Positions 16,263 to 26,876 are shown, counted from the first letter of the stretch. The stretch: DNA of 64,000 nt from Myxococcales bacterium (GCA_016793465.1 JAEUJW010000028.1:44830-108829); one strand, 5' to 3'. A program made the numbers and translations. Notes: generated by a model from the sequence alone, not told the origin.

Positions 16263-18770
16263 TCACCCTTCCTTCCTCCGCTTCTCCGCGGACTTGTCCC
16301 ACTTCGCCTTGCGGCCCTTGGCCCACGGCTTGTACGCCCCCTCCGGCAGCGGGGGCAGGCCGTGGCGCGCGCGCACCGTGTCGCTGAGCTGCGCCTCCGG
16401 CTCGCTCGCGCAGCTCGTGGTGTGCAGCCGGACCTCCTTGGCGTGCTTGGCGAGCTGGACCTCGGGCAGGTAATACCCGCCGCGCGCCACCTCGTCGGGC
16501 CCGGGGATCCGGTAGCTCACCTTGTACAGCACGACCTTCTGCGGGGCGACGCCGCCGTGCTGCAGCGCCCACTCGCGGCAGTGGTAGCGGCCGTACCACT
16601 TCTGGTACCAGTCGCCCTTGCCCGCCTCGCCGCCGCTCATGCGCCGGTTCATCTTGTAGATGCGGTCGTTGAAGATCCACGGCACCGGCTTGTGGCCCGC
16701 GGCGTACATGTCCGTGCGCATGTCGTGGACCCCGCCCTCGGCGTCGGTCACCAGCACCTTCAAGAACACGTTGTGACGCGGCGGGTTGGGCGCGAACATC
16801 GACCAGCCCTGGGCCGTGTGCGTGCGCGTCAGCCACAGGCGGAACGGCGCCTGCGCGGCCCCGCGGAAGGTCTTCAGGCACTGCTTGTCCGGCATGCACC
16901 ACACCGCGACCGCGGTGATGTGATAGACGACCAGCGAGCCGACGAGGAAGCGACCCCACGGGCCGTAGGCCCACGGGTGGCTCGCCATCGCGGGGTCGTC
17001 GCGCCGGCCCCCGCGGCGCCAGCCGACCCACGCGCCGACGAACAGCGCGACGAGCCCGCCCGCGGCGGCCACGCGCGCCCCGGGCAGGCCGTTGCCCGCG
17101 AGCACGACGCCGACGACGCCGGCGGACAGCGCGACGAGCATGGCGGCGACCGGCAGGCGGGCCGCGTCGTGGCGCAGGTGCGGCAGCCGCGGGTCCTCGG
17201 CGGGGATCGGCCCGCGCCCCGCCTGCACGTCCGCGGGGATGCCCGGCACTCCGAGCCGCGCGAGCATGCGGCCGATCACCCGCAGCATCCCGGCCAGCTC
17301 GGCGCCGTTGAGGAACACCATGTATGTCAGCAGCATGATCGGCGCGAACATGCCGATGTTCATCAGCACCAGCAGGTGCCCGTGGAACAGGATGCCCACG
17401 GTGAGGAACACCCGGCGCCCGAGGAACCACCCGCAGAACCACTCGAGGTCGAGCACGTACTCGCGGCCGCCGACCCGCACGCGGAACGGGCGCTCGCGCA
17501 GGCGGTGCCACAACCACCCGAACCCGCCGAGCAGCGCCAGCCAGCCGACCGCGAACAGCCACTGCACGGTCAGAAGGCTCGGCTTGCCGGCGCCCTCGCG
17601 GTAGTGCACCGGGAACGCCACCTCCGACACGACCAGCGCAAGCAGCCCGAGCGTCAGCCATAGCCCGCGGATCAGCCAGGTGCGGGCCGCGCTGTAGGCC
17701 GGCAGGCGCTCGCGCAGCGCCCAGCGGGTCACCAGCCCGACGATCACCAGCGGGAACGCGGCCTGCCACACGTGGACCACCCACGTCATCAGGCGAAACA
17801 GGTTGGTCCCGAACACCGCCGACAGGTACTGCGGCGGCACGCGGTAGAAGTGGTCGAGGTTGAGCGCGTAGTACAGGCTGTCGCCGCGCATCCACACGTC
17901 GCCGTTCTTGGCGCAGCCGCCGTACACGTAGATCGTCGCGATCTGCAGCATCATGAGCAGGCGCGGCCAGGCCGGCACGCGGCGGTAGATCGCCTCGAGC
18001 CCGCGCGGGTGCTCCGGCGACGGCGGCGCGCCCGCGCCGTCGCCCGGCCCGCCGGGCAGGCTCAGCCGGCCCTCGCGGGCCAGCCGGCGGCAGCGCAGCC
18101 AGTTGTCGACGCTGTACGCCTTGCCGCACTGCGAGAGCACCAGATAGAAGAAGATGCAGCTGTAGACGAGGTCGGTGCCCTCCATGAACAGCGGGTTGCG
18201 CAGGGTGATGCTGTGCATCCCGAACCAGCTGAGCACGCCCATCAGCCGCGTGCGCCAGCCGAACATGAACGCCGTCGTCACCGCCGCGAACGCCCAGAAG
18301 TGCAGCCAGAACGCCGTCGGCGAGTCCCAGAACCACAGCAGCGAGAACTTCGGCCCCTTCAAAAATTCGCCGACGGCGCGCGCGTCGAAGAACCCGGCCG
18401 CCTCGCCGACGCCGTCGCCGTAGCCGACGAACTGCTCGCGGGCCAGCAGCTCGCGGGCGGTGTCGGTCGAGAAGATGCCCTCGTCGGTGAACAGGAACGT
18501 GAAGTGGTCCCACAGCCCGCCGACGTTCATCAGCACCCAGGCGGCGAACAGCACGCGGAACAGCCCGAGCGCGCGCGGGTCCTCGGTGCGCAGCCACAGC
18601 CGGCGCCAGCGGTCGGCCTGGGCGACGCCGAGGAGCACCACGACGACGGCGCAGGCCAGCAGCAGCCAGCCGATGGTGGGTGAGAGGGCGACGGCCTCCT
18701 CGTTGACGAGCGGCGCGTCGGTGAGGACGAGTCCCAGTAAATTATTAAAGGAGCCGATCATCGTAATCAC
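16263..18770 (-). CDS. HTTM-domain membrane protein, vitamin-K carboxylase-like
   Basis: The 835-aa multi-pass protein has many hydrophobic segments and HTTM-type signatures: RALGLFRVLFAAWVL near the N-terminus, then MHSITLRNPLFMEG and LQIATIYVYGGCAKN, the region comparable to the gamma-glutamyl carboxylase membrane core. A soluble C-terminal part holds GWSMFAPNPPRHN, common in HTTM proteins. The biochemical role of bacterial HTTM proteins is mostly unknown. Start GTG at 18768-18770 has GAAGG before it; an ATG at 18761 is possible. A TGCA-N5-TGCA site lies about 80 bp upstream. Confidence 0.8.
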   Translation of the reverse strand: MITMIGSFNNLLGLVLTDAPLVNEEAVALSPTIGWLLLACAVVVVLLGVAQADRWRRLWLRTEDPRALGLFRVLFAAWVLMNVGGLWDHFTFLFTDEGIFSTDTARELLAREQFVGYGDGVGEAAGFFDARAVGEFLKGPKFSLLWFWDSPTAFWLHFWAFAAVTTAFMFGWRTRLMGVLSWFGMHSITLRNPLFMEGTDLVYSCIFFYLVLSQCGKAYSVDNWLRCRRLAREGRLSLPGGPGDGAGAPPSPEHPRGLEAIYRRVPAWPRLLMMLQIATIYVYGGCAKNGDVWMRGDSLYYALNLDHFYRVPPQYLSAVFGTNLFRLMTWVVHVWQAAFPLVIVGLVTRWALRERLPAYSAARTWLIRGLWLTLGLLALVVSEVAFPVHYREGAGKPSLLTVQWLFAVGWLALLGGFGWLWHRLRERPFRVRVGGREYVLDLEWFCGWFLGRRVFLTVGILFHGHLLVLMNIGMFAPIMLLTYMVFLNGAELAGMLRVIGRMLARLGVPGIPADVQAGRGPIPAEDPRLPHLRHDAARLPVAAMLVALSAGVVGVVLAGNGLPGARVAAAGGLVALFVGAWVGWRRGGRRDDPAMASHPWAYGPWGRFLVGSLVVYHITAVAVWCMPDKQCLKTFRGAAQAPFRLWLTRTHTAQGWSMFAPNPPRHNVFLKVLVTDAEGGVHDMRTDMYAAGHKPVPWIFNDRIYKMNRRMSGGEAGKGDWYQKWYGRYHCREWALQHGGVAPQKVVLYKVSYRIPGPDEVARGGYYLPEVQLAKHAKEVRLHTTSCASEPEAQLSDTVRARHGLPPLPEGAYKPWAKGRKAKWDKSAEKRRKEG

Positions 18771-18847
18771 AGTACCTTCAGGTTCGACGGGCGCGCCCCG
18801 CGGGGGGCGACGTCAGGATGTTTCGCAGCTCACGCAAATGTTCGAAT

Positions 18848-18868
18848 CACGTGCAATCCGTGCACGTG
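18848..18868. promoter_or_regulatory. Inverted repeat with TGCA-N5-TGCA core upstream of the HTTM gene
   Basis: CACGTGCA-ATCCG-TGCACGTG is a perfect 8-bp inverted repeat around 5 bases. Its core, TGCA-N5-TGCA, is shared with the sites at 15671-15683 and 22386-22398. It lies between the NtrC stop (18881) and the HTTM start (18770). It may be the best operator of the three, although no clear sigma-54 promoter was found facing the HTTM gene. Confidence 0.55.
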
Positions 18869-18880
18869 CGCGGCGGCCGG

Positions 18881-20237
<1,357 letters not shown>

Positions 20238-20245
<8 letters not shown>

Positions 20246-21878
20246 CGTGACTCCCTTCGAGGGTGGCGCGCGCGGTGTGTGGCCCGGCGACCGGCAGGAC
20301 GGCGCGGAAGACGGTGCGGCCGGGCGCGCTGTCGACGTCGATCGACCCGCCGTGATCGGTGACGATGCGGTGGGTGATGGACAGGCCGAGCCCGGTGCCG
20401 TGCGACTTGGTCGAGAAGAACGCGTCGAAGATCGGAGTGCCGCCGGGGATGCCCGGGCCGTCGTCCTCGACCTCGAGGGTGACCGTCCGCGGCTGGCGGC
20501 GGGCGCGGAGCACCACCGTGCCGCCCCTCTCGAGCGCCTCGACGGCGTTCTGCGCGAGGTTGAGGAGCACCTGCTCGAGCTTGGCGCGGTCGGCCTGCAG
20601 CTCGATCGCCGCGGGCGGCGCGTCGGTCGTGAGGCGCACGCCGCGGGTCTCGGCCTGGGCCCCGAGGATCTGCACGACCCGGTCGAACAGCGCCTGGATC
20701 TCGACCGGCCTGACCTGCAGCGGCCGCGGGCGGGCGAAGTCGAGGAACTCGGCGACCAGCTCGCCGAGCCGCTTGATCTCGTCGCGCACCACGTAAACCG
20801 TCTCGAGCAGGTCGCTGGACGCGCCGCTATCGCGCAGGGCCAGGTCGAGGTACGTGATGTGCAGCTGCGCCCCGTTGAGCGGGTTGCGGATCTCGTGGGC
20901 CAGGCCGGCGGCGAGCGTGCCGATCGCGGCGAGCCGCTCCTGCTGCTTGGTCCGGTCGTGGCGCGCGCGCTCCTCGGTGGTGTCGAGGCCCAGGGCGAAC
21001 ACCGACACCACGTCGCCGTCGGCCGGCGCGTGGGTGAAGCGCCAGCGGATGCTGCGCGGCGGACCCGCGCGCGGGCGCAGCGTCGTCTCGATCGGCGCGT
21101 CCGCCGGCGGCGGTCGGTCCGCGTCGCCGGCCCTGAAGGCGGCGAACAGCTCGCGGATGCGGGCGCCGTCGGGCTCCGCGTCGATGCCGAGGGCGTCGAC
21201 GAGGTCCTGGCCCAGCACCTCGTCGCGGGTGAGGCCGGTGACCCGCTCGGCCTCGCGGTTGAACAGCTGGATCGCGCCGCGGTCGTCGAGCCCGACGATC
21301 AGCACGCGCGCGAGCTCGACGGCGTTGACGTAGCGGTGCTGCGTCTGCGCCAGCGAGCGCCCGAGCGCCTCCTTCTCGTGGCGCTCGGCCTGCTGCAGGC
21401 GGGCGATCGAGTCGTCGCGGTAGCTGTCGAGCATGATCGCCAGCTCGAGGTCCAGCAGGCGGCAGATCGAGCGGACCGCCCGCAGCCCCTCCGCCCCCGA
21501 GGCCTCGGCGATGTCGATCAGCGACAGCCGGATCAGCGCCATGGCCGTCAGCATGTAGCGCTGCGGCAGCCCGACCTTCAGGTGCATCCGGCCGATCGCC
21601 GTGGTCTCGGCGTAGTACGCCTCGTCGTAGGTCCCGCCGAACACGCGGCCCAGCCAGCGGACCAGCGAGCGCTGCAGCCGGGCGATCTGCGCCTCGCCGG
21701 TGAACACCGCGTGGGCCTCCTCGTGCAGGCGGACGCGGTCGTAGAACTCCTGGGCGATGCGCCCGAAGTGCGGCGTGGCGACCGCGCGGAAGGCCGCCAG
21801 CCGGGCCCCGTCCTCGGCGGTGAACCGCACGTAGCGCTTCAGCTCGGCGAAGCGGGTCTCGTGGTCCGTGCCGCTCAT
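20238..21878 (-). CDS. Globin-coupled sensor histidine kinase
   Basis: The 546-aa protein has no membrane segment. Residues ~15-150 fit a globin-coupled-sensor/protoglobin domain ([11 protein letters not shown], then [16 protein letters not shown], where H99 is the likely heme-binding His). A PAS domain (~190-300) with [10 protein letters not shown] follows, then a HisKA dimer with LAHEIRNPL (phospho-acceptor H328) and an HATPase with NLAQNA, DDGPGIP and GTGLGLS. It should bind heme, sense O2 or another gas, and phosphorylate the NtrC-type partner encoded downstream with an 8-bp overlap. Heme binding is inferred from the fold motif. Confidence 0.88.
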
Positions 21879-21885
21879 CCCCGCC

Positions 21886-22293
21886 TCACGCCAGCCGGCC
21901 GCTCTCGACGCCCCGCAGCGCCTCGACGAGCGCGGGCACGTCGAGCGGCTTGATGAAGACCTGCGGCGCCGGCCCGGGGTCCTCGAGCCGCCGCGCGAGC
22001 TCGGGGTAGGCGGTGACGATGAAGATCGCGGTGTCGGGGCTGTGGTCGCGGGCCAGGCGCGCGACCGTGACGCCGTCGATCTGCGGCATGCGCAGGTCGG
22101 TCAGCAGCACGTCGGGCGCCGGGTCGCACGCCAGCCGCTGCAGCCCCGACAGGCCGCCGGGGCAGACCTCGACGGCGAAGCCCTCGCGCCGCAGGAGCCC
22201 CGCGAGCATGCGACCCGAACGCTCGTCGTCCTCGACGAGCAGGATCTGCAAACAGGGCTTCGGAGTCGGAGCACGACCGGCGGGTGCGAGCAT
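21886..22293 (-). CDS. Single-domain response regulator
   Basis: The 135-aa receiver has LVEDDE at about 19-24, phospho-acceptor D66 in LLTDLRMPQ, T in IVTAYP, and K in FIKPLD. It has no output domain. Its stop lies 7 bp before the histidine kinase ATG, so it is the first gene of a receiver, kinase, NtrC operon and may be a phosphate sink or relay. The ATG at 22291-22293 follows GAGAAGG. A -24/-12-like promoter at 22306-22321 would make the transcript start within a few bases of this ATG, so a downstream TTG start is possible. Confidence 0.88.
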   Translation of the reverse strand: MLAPAGRAPTPKPCLQILLVEDDERSGRMLAGLLRREGFAVEVCPGGLSGLQRLACDPAPDVLLTDLRMPQIDGVTVARLARDHSPDTAIFIVTAYPELARRLEDPGPAPQVFIKPLDVPALVEALRGVESGRLA

Positions 22294-22305
22294 GAGAACC
22301 TTCTC

Positions 22306-22321
22306 AGCAAACTCCGTACCA
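22306..22321 (-). promoter_or_regulatory. Likely sigma-54 promoter of the receiver-kinase-NtrC operon
   Basis: The minus strand reads TGGTAC-GGAGT-TTGCT, one mismatch from the -24/-12 consensus with GG and GC correctly spaced. If used, the operon would be autoregulated. The expected start (near 22295) almost coincides with the receiver ATG, a geometry shared with the lipoprotein promoter at 15613. Confidence 0.6.
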
Positions 22322-22385
22322 GCGCCACGCTCCTGTCGGCTCAACTATCACGCCGCGCTCGACCCGTCCACGACTTGCCGGGCCA

Positions 22386-22398
22386 TGCACGCTTTGCA
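22386..22398. promoter_or_regulatory. Candidate enhancer (TGCA-N5-TGCA) between divergent sigma-54 promoters
   Basis: TGCA-CGCTT-TGCA lies about 75 bp upstream of the expected start of the universal stress gene and about 95 bp upstream of the receiver operon start. The 16 bases from CCATGCA closely match the site at 15669-15683. Confidence 0.55.
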
Positions 22399-22441
22399 CC
22401 CCCCTGGCTCACGTCCCCGCGTGCCCGCAGCGCGCCGACGG

Positions 22442-22457
22442 TGGCACGCGGCTTGCT
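22442..22457 (+). promoter_or_regulatory. Sigma-54 promoter of the universal stress gene
   Basis: TGGCAC-GCGGC-TTGCT is an exact -24/-12 match and has the same spacer as the minus-strand site at 15613-15628. It lies 33 bp upstream of the ATG at 22490. Confidence 0.9.
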
Positions 22458-22489
22458 CCTACCCCCCGTCTTCACTAAAAGGGACCGCC

Positions 22490-22951
22490 ATGTACAAGCA
22501 CATCCTCGCCGCCCTCGATGGTTCTCCGCGCGCGCCCCGGGTCCTCCGCGAGGCCGCCGAGCTGGCCGCCCGCACCGGCGCCACGCTCCACCTCTGCCGC
22601 GCCGTGACCGTCCCGCACGGCATGCCGACCGACGCATTCTTCTACACGGGCGAGGTGCTCGAGGCCCGGCTGGTCGAGCACGGCCTGCGCGAGCTCGGCG
22701 CCCTCGTCGAGGGTCTGCACCCGACGCACACGCCGATCGTGTGGGGCCAGCGCGTGTGTCGGCTCGGGACCCCGGGCCAGCTCGTCGTCGACCTCGCCGC
22801 CGAGCTCGGGGCCGACCTCGTGGTGCTCGGCAGCCACGGCTACGGCCTGATCGACCGCCTGCTCGGGACCACCGCGGCGCGCATCGTCAACCACGCGCCG
22901 TGCAACGTGCTCGTCGTGCGCGAGCGCCCGGCGGCGGCCCAGCAGGCCTAG
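22490..22951 (+). CDS. Universal stress protein (UspA family)
   Basis: The 153-aa single-domain Usp begins MYKHILAALDGS and has the ATP-binding block GSHGYGLIDRLLGTTA near the C-terminus (G-x2-G-x9-G-T), so it belongs to the ATP-binding Usp group. It should act in the cytoplasm under starvation or low oxygen. A perfect sigma-54 promoter and a TGCA-N5-TGCA site lie upstream, facing the operon for a globin kinase and NtrC-type activator. It ends with a 4-bp overlap with the convergent TrkH gene. Confidence 0.95.
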   Translation: MYKHILAALDGSPRAPRVLREAAELAARTGATLHLCRAVTVPHGMPTDAFFYTGEVLEARLVEHGLRELGALVEGLHPTHTPIVWGQRVCRLGTPGQLVVDLAAELGADLVVLGSHGYGLIDRLLGTTAARIVNHAPCNVLVVRERPAAAQQA

Positions 22952-24696
22952 CCGATCGGCAGCTCCTCGCGGGCGAGGCGGTAGTTCTGCGGGGTCGCCC
23001 CGGCGTTGCCGACCGCGTTGGCGATGGTGAACGGGCCGACGCGGCCGAGGAACATCGCCAGGGTGAGGACGAGCTTGCCGGCGGCCGTCAGCGAGGCGGT
23101 GATGCCGGTCGACAGCCCGACGGTCGCCAGCGCCGAGACGGCCTCGAAGGCCAGGCGGATGAACGGCTGGTCCTCGGTCAGCGTGAGCAGCACGACGACG
23201 GCCAGCAGGATCCCGCTCATCATCACCAGCACCGCGATCGCCTTGCGCAGCGCCCCGGGCGTCAGCGCGCGGTCGGCCAGCTCGGGCTCTCGCCCGCGCA
23301 GCTCGCCGCGCAGGGTCGCGACCACGGCCGCGAGCGTGGTCGTCTTGACCCCGCCGGCGGTCGACATCGGCGAGCCGCCGATGAACATCAGCACGCACAT
23401 CAGCAGCAGCGAGGCGTCCCGCATGGCCCCGATGTCGACGGTGTTGAAGCCGGCCGAGCGCGTGTTGACCGAGGCGAACAGCGCCGCGAGCGCGCGCCGG
23501 CCGACCCCGAGCTCGGCCGCCGGCGCCAGCGAGCGCGAGAACTCGAGCACGAACACCACCAGCGCACCGCCGACGATCAACATCAGCGACGTCCACGCGA
23601 CCACCCGGGTCGCCAGCGACAGCCGCAGCGGCGCCGGCGCGGACGGGCGGAACACCCGCACCACCCGCTGCCAGCCGTGGCGCACCAGCTCCATCGTCAC
23701 CGGGAAGCCGAGCCCGCCGAGCACGACCAGCGACATGATCACCAGCTGGACCCCGAAGTCGCCGGCGAACGGCGCCATGTTGCCGGGGAACAGCGAGAAG
23801 CCGGCGTTGCAGAACGCGGTGATCGCGTGGAACGTCGCCATCCACAGCGCCGAGGCCTCGCCGAGGCGCGGGTCGCCGGCGAACAGCGACCACAGCAGCA
23901 CGATGCCGATCGCCTCGACCACGAGCGTGCCGGCGAGCACGCCGACGACCACGCTGCGCAGGTCGGCGATGGTGCGCGCGTCGAGCATCGCCGCGTAGCG
24001 CAGCTGGCTCTGCAGCGAGGTGTTGTTGCCGAACGCCAGGGCGAGCGCCGCGATCGTCATGATGCCGACGCCGCCGAGCTGCACGCCGGCGAGGATCACC
24101 CCGTGGCCGAACACGGTGTAGGTGGCGGCGACGTCGTTGACCGTCAGCCCGGTCACGCACACGGCGCTCGCCATGGTGAACAGCGAGTCGATGTACGAGA
24201 CGTGGCCGATGTCGGTCACCGCCAGCGGCAGGGTCAGGAGCAGGCTGCCGAGCACGATCAGCGCGGCGAAGCTGCTGGCCAGCATCAGCGCCGGCCGCTG
24301 CACGAGCTTTAATAACGCCCGGCCGCTGCGCTCGGGGGCGACGACCAGGGCCGCGGCGACCCCGGCCATGACCGTGAACACGAGGTCGTAGGTCTCGGCC
24401 GACGCGACCTGCCGGGCGGTCGCCTCGCCGCTGAACTGGACCGCGAGCACGAAGGCCCGCGCGACCAGGAACCCGAGCAGCCCGGCGATCAGCGCGACCT
24501 CGAAGCGCAGCACCGCCGCGAAGCCGCCGGTCTTGCGGTGCACGGCGACCGTCTGGCGCACGAGCTCGCCGATCGCCAGGGTCACGAACGCCATGCCGAG
24601 GACCACCGGCAGCCCCGTCCACGGCGACGCGGCCGTGATGTCGAGCGCGACGATCCCCAGCGCGAGCGCGAGGATCAGCCAGTTGCCGACGGACAC
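22948..24696 (-). CDS. TrkH-family potassium uptake protein
   Basis: The 582-aa membrane protein has the repeated P-loop pattern of the Trk/Ktr family: ASAVCVTGLTVND, AITAFCNAGFSLF, VNTRSAGFNT and ALATVGLSTGITASL, with filter Gly in each repeat. An extra ~90-residue N-terminal part adds several helices. It should move K+ across the inner membrane. No NAD-binding TrkA/KtrA partner is adjacent. A GTG at 24694-24696 opens the frame. It is convergent with the universal stress gene. Confidence 0.9.
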   Translation of the reverse strand: MSVGNWLILALALGIVALDITAASPWTGLPVVLGMAFVTLAIGELVRQTVAVHRKTGGFAAVLRFEVALIAGLLGFLVARAFVLAVQFSGEATARQVASAETYDLVFTVMAGVAAALVVAPERSGRALLKLVQRPALMLASSFAALIVLGSLLLTLPLAVTDIGHVSYIDSLFTMASAVCVTGLTVNDVAATYTVFGHGVILAGVQLGGVGIMTIAALALAFGNNTSLQSQLRYAAMLDARTIADLRSVVVGVLAGTLVVEAIGIVLLWSLFAGDPRLGEASALWMATFHAITAFCNAGFSLFPGNMAPFAGDFGVQLVIMSLVVLGGLGFPVTMELVRHGWQRVVRVFRPSAPAPLRLSLATRVVAWTSLMLIVGGALVVFVLEFSRSLAPAAELGVGRRALAALFASVNTRSAGFNTVDIGAMRDASLLLMCVLMFIGGSPMSTAGGVKTTTLAAVVATLRGELRGREPELADRALTPGALRKAIAVLVMMSGILLAVVVLLTLTEDQPFIRLAFEAVSALATVGLSTGITASLTAAGKLVLTLAMFLGRVGPFTIANAVGNAGATPQNYRLAREELPIG

Positions 24697-24782
24697 GTCG
24701 CGAGCTTATCCCGCCGCTCGCCCGGCGATCCACCCCCGCGATCCGCTGGCGCCGGGGCCCGCGTTCGTGGCAGCGTGCGGCC

Positions 24783-25721
24783 GTGCCCGGGCATGCCGCC
24801 GAGTTCCGCGAGGACCCCCTGCCGACGATCCTCGCCCACGTCCGGGCCCGCCTCGCCGCCGGCGACGACGCCGTCGAGCTCGAGGTCCTCGACCCCGACC
24901 ACGGCCGCGGCCGCCACGCGGGCGAGCTCGTCGCGCTCGCCGGCGAGACCTGGCGGCACCGCCCGTGGCGCGTGTGGGTCGACCTCGCCGGGCGCCTCGG
25001 CCTGCGCCTGTGCACCCCCCGGCCCGCGGCGCCGCCCCGCGTCCGCGTCCGCCTCGAGCGCCTCGCCGACGGCGCGCGCGAGCAGGTCGCCGACCCGACC
25101 GAGAAGTACGGCGCCGCCTCGAGCTTCGCCCGCATCGCAAAACACGAGGACCCCGACTTCGTGCTCGACCTCGCCGACGCGGTCGAGCGCGCCGGCCTCG
25201 CCCCGTCGGCACGCGTGCTCGAGCTCGGCTGCAACCGCGGCGACACCCTGGCCCTGCTCGCCGACCTGGTCCCGGGCCTGGCGACGCGCGGCGAGCTCGT
25301 CGGCGTCGACCACAGCCGCAGCGCCCTGGGGCACGCGCGCGCCCGCTTCCCCGGGGCGAACGCCCGCTTCCTCGCCGCCGACCTGGCCGACCTCGAGTCG
25401 CTCGCGCTCGGCGCGTTCGACCTCGTGCTCGCCATCGACACCCTGCAGTCGAGCGGCCTCGACGACCGCGCCCTGCTGCGCCGGCTGGTCCAGCACCACC
25501 TCGCGCCGCGCGGCAGCGTCGTGCTCGGCCTGCCGAACTGCCGCTACCGCGACGGCGAGCAGCTGCACGGCGCCCGCATGCTCAACTACAGCCAGCCCGA
25601 GCTCGGCCTGCTCGTCAAGGACGCCGCGTTCTACCGCAAGTACCTGCAGCAGCACGGGCGCACGGTCCACGTCACCGGCCACCACGAGCTGCTGATCACC
25701 GCCGTGCCGATCGGCGGCTGA
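24783..25721 (+). CDS. Class I SAM-dependent methyltransferase, unknown substrate
   Basis: The 312-aa protein has a Rossmann methyltransferase core in its C-terminal half: VLELGCNRGDTLALL for SAM motif I, GVDHSRSALGHA with the acidic residue, and FDLVLAIDTLQS as motif IV. The N-terminal ~100 residues are a variable domain. It begins at a GTG (24783). Its neighbours do not suggest a substrate, and it could be involved in secondary metabolism or RNA modification. Confidence 0.78.
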   Translation: MPGHAAEFREDPLPTILAHVRARLAAGDDAVELEVLDPDHGRGRHAGELVALAGETWRHRPWRVWVDLAGRLGLRLCTPRPAAPPRVRVRLERLADGAREQVADPTEKYGAASSFARIAKHEDPDFVLDLADAVERAGLAPSARVLELGCNRGDTLALLADLVPGLATRGELVGVDHSRSALGHARARFPGANARFLAADLADLESLALGAFDLVLAIDTLQSSGLDDRALLRRLVQHHLAPRGSVVLGLPNCRYRDGEQLHGARMLNYSQPELGLLVKDAAFYRKYLQQHGRTVHVTGHHELLITAVPIGG

Positions 25722-25834
25722 GGCGGGGCACGACCGCGCCCGTGAAAAATTCTCGGGTTGAGGCAGGCCCGCCGTTCGCGGGAACATCCCGGGCGAAGCG
25801 CGCCGCGGAGGGCCGCGGCGCCGTCGGAGACACC

Positions 25835-26473
25835 ATGAACAAGTCGATGCTTTTCCTGTCGGTGGTCGCGCTGGTCGCCTGTGACGTCGAGGAGACCGAG
25901 ACGCGCGTGGGTGAGGGGTATGTCGGGGTCGGTCTCGCGATCGACGACGAGGGCGAGGGCGCCGACGCGGCGCTGGCGCTCGACGAGCTGAGCGACGCGG
26001 TCGACCCGGCGGCGGCCGGCTACTGCGACAGCGTGAGCACCTGGGACTCGACGTGGGCCAGCTTCGAGACCCAGGTCATCACCCTCGTCAATCAGAAGCG
26101 GGCCGCCGGGGCCAGCTGCGGCGGCACGGTCAAGCCCAAGGTCGGCCCGGTGGTCCTCAACACCAAGCTGCGCTGCGCGGCCCGCAAGCACTCGAAGGAC
26201 ATGGGCGTCAACGACTTCACCAGCCACACCGGGTCCAACGGGTTGTCGCCGTGGGACCGCATCGTCGCCGCCGGCTACAAGTACTCGACCGCCGCCGAGA
26301 ACATCGCCTGGGGCTACACCACGCCGAAGGCGGTGGTCGACGGCTGGATGGCCAGCAAGGGCCACTGCCTCAACATCATGAACGGCGCGCTCACCCAGCT
26401 CGGCGTCGGCTACTACAAGTCGAGCAAGAGCTGGAAGCACTACTGGACGCAGGACTTCGGCAAGCCGCTGTAG
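25835..26473 (+). CDS. CAP/SCP-domain lipoprotein
   Basis: The 212-aa protein has a lipoprotein signal (MNKSMLFLSVVALVAC) and a CAP (SCP/PR1) domain. Family features are visible: VITLVNQKRAAG, then LRCAARKHSKDMG with the first His, FTSHTGSNGLSPWDRI with the second His, and AAENIAWGY. Bacterial CAP lipoproteins are exported and their role is mostly unknown. GGAGA precedes the ATG. A lone receiver gene follows 35 bp downstream. Confidence 0.9.
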   Translation: MNKSMLFLSVVALVACDVEETETRVGEGYVGVGLAIDDEGEGADAALALDELSDAVDPAAAGYCDSVSTWDSTWASFETQVITLVNQKRAAGASCGGTVKPKVGPVVLNTKLRCAARKHSKDMGVNDFTSHTGSNGLSPWDRIVAAGYKYSTAAENIAWGYTTPKAVVDGWMASKGHCLNIMNGALTQLGVGYYKSSKSWKHYWTQDFGKPL

Positions 26474-26508
26474 CGCCGGCGACCTCGACTTGCGTTAACC
26501 TCGGACGC

Positions 26509-26841
26509 GTGCGCGTCCTGTTCGTCGAGGATCACCAGGAGTTCGCCAGGACCGTCGCCGCCGAGTTCCTCGGCGCGCACGAGGTCACCTTCGCGGCGGA
26601 CGTGCGGGCCGGCAAGCTGCTGCTGTCGGCCCGCGAGTTCGACGTGCTGCTCGTCGACCACGACCTGCCGGACGGCGTGGGCACCGAGGTCGTCGCGCAC
26701 GCGCTGGCGATCGGGCGCCCGATCGACATCGTCGCGGTGTCCTCGCACGACGCGGGCAACGCGGCGCTCGTGCGCGCGGGGGCGCGGGCGAGCTGCCCGA
26801 AGCGGCTGTTCCACACGATCGCCGCGGTGCTCGCGGGCTGA
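26509..26841 (+). CDS. Single-domain response regulator
   Basis: The 110-aa receiver has VRVLFVEDHQEF at the start and the phospho-acceptor segment VLLVDHDLPDG. The Ser block (VAVSSHD) and a Lys (CPKR) near the end are conserved. It starts at a GTG. It has no output domain and no adjacent kinase, so it may relay to another system. It is convergent with the barrel-like protein gene. Confidence 0.8.
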   Translation: MRVLFVEDHQEFARTVAAEFLGAHEVTFAADVRAGKLLLSAREFDVLLVDHDLPDGVGTEVVAHALAIGRPIDIVAVSSHDAGNAALVRAGARASCPKRLFHTIAAVLAG

Positions 26842-26876
26842 CGTCCGTCGATCGTGCGCCCGCTCGTCGCAGGGCG

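Noticed and set aside
18762..18777. GGTAC-N5-TTAC element facing the HTTM gene, like a sigma-54 promoter
   Set aside because: The -12 GC is replaced by AC, and it overlaps the probable GTG start. It does not fit the consensus.
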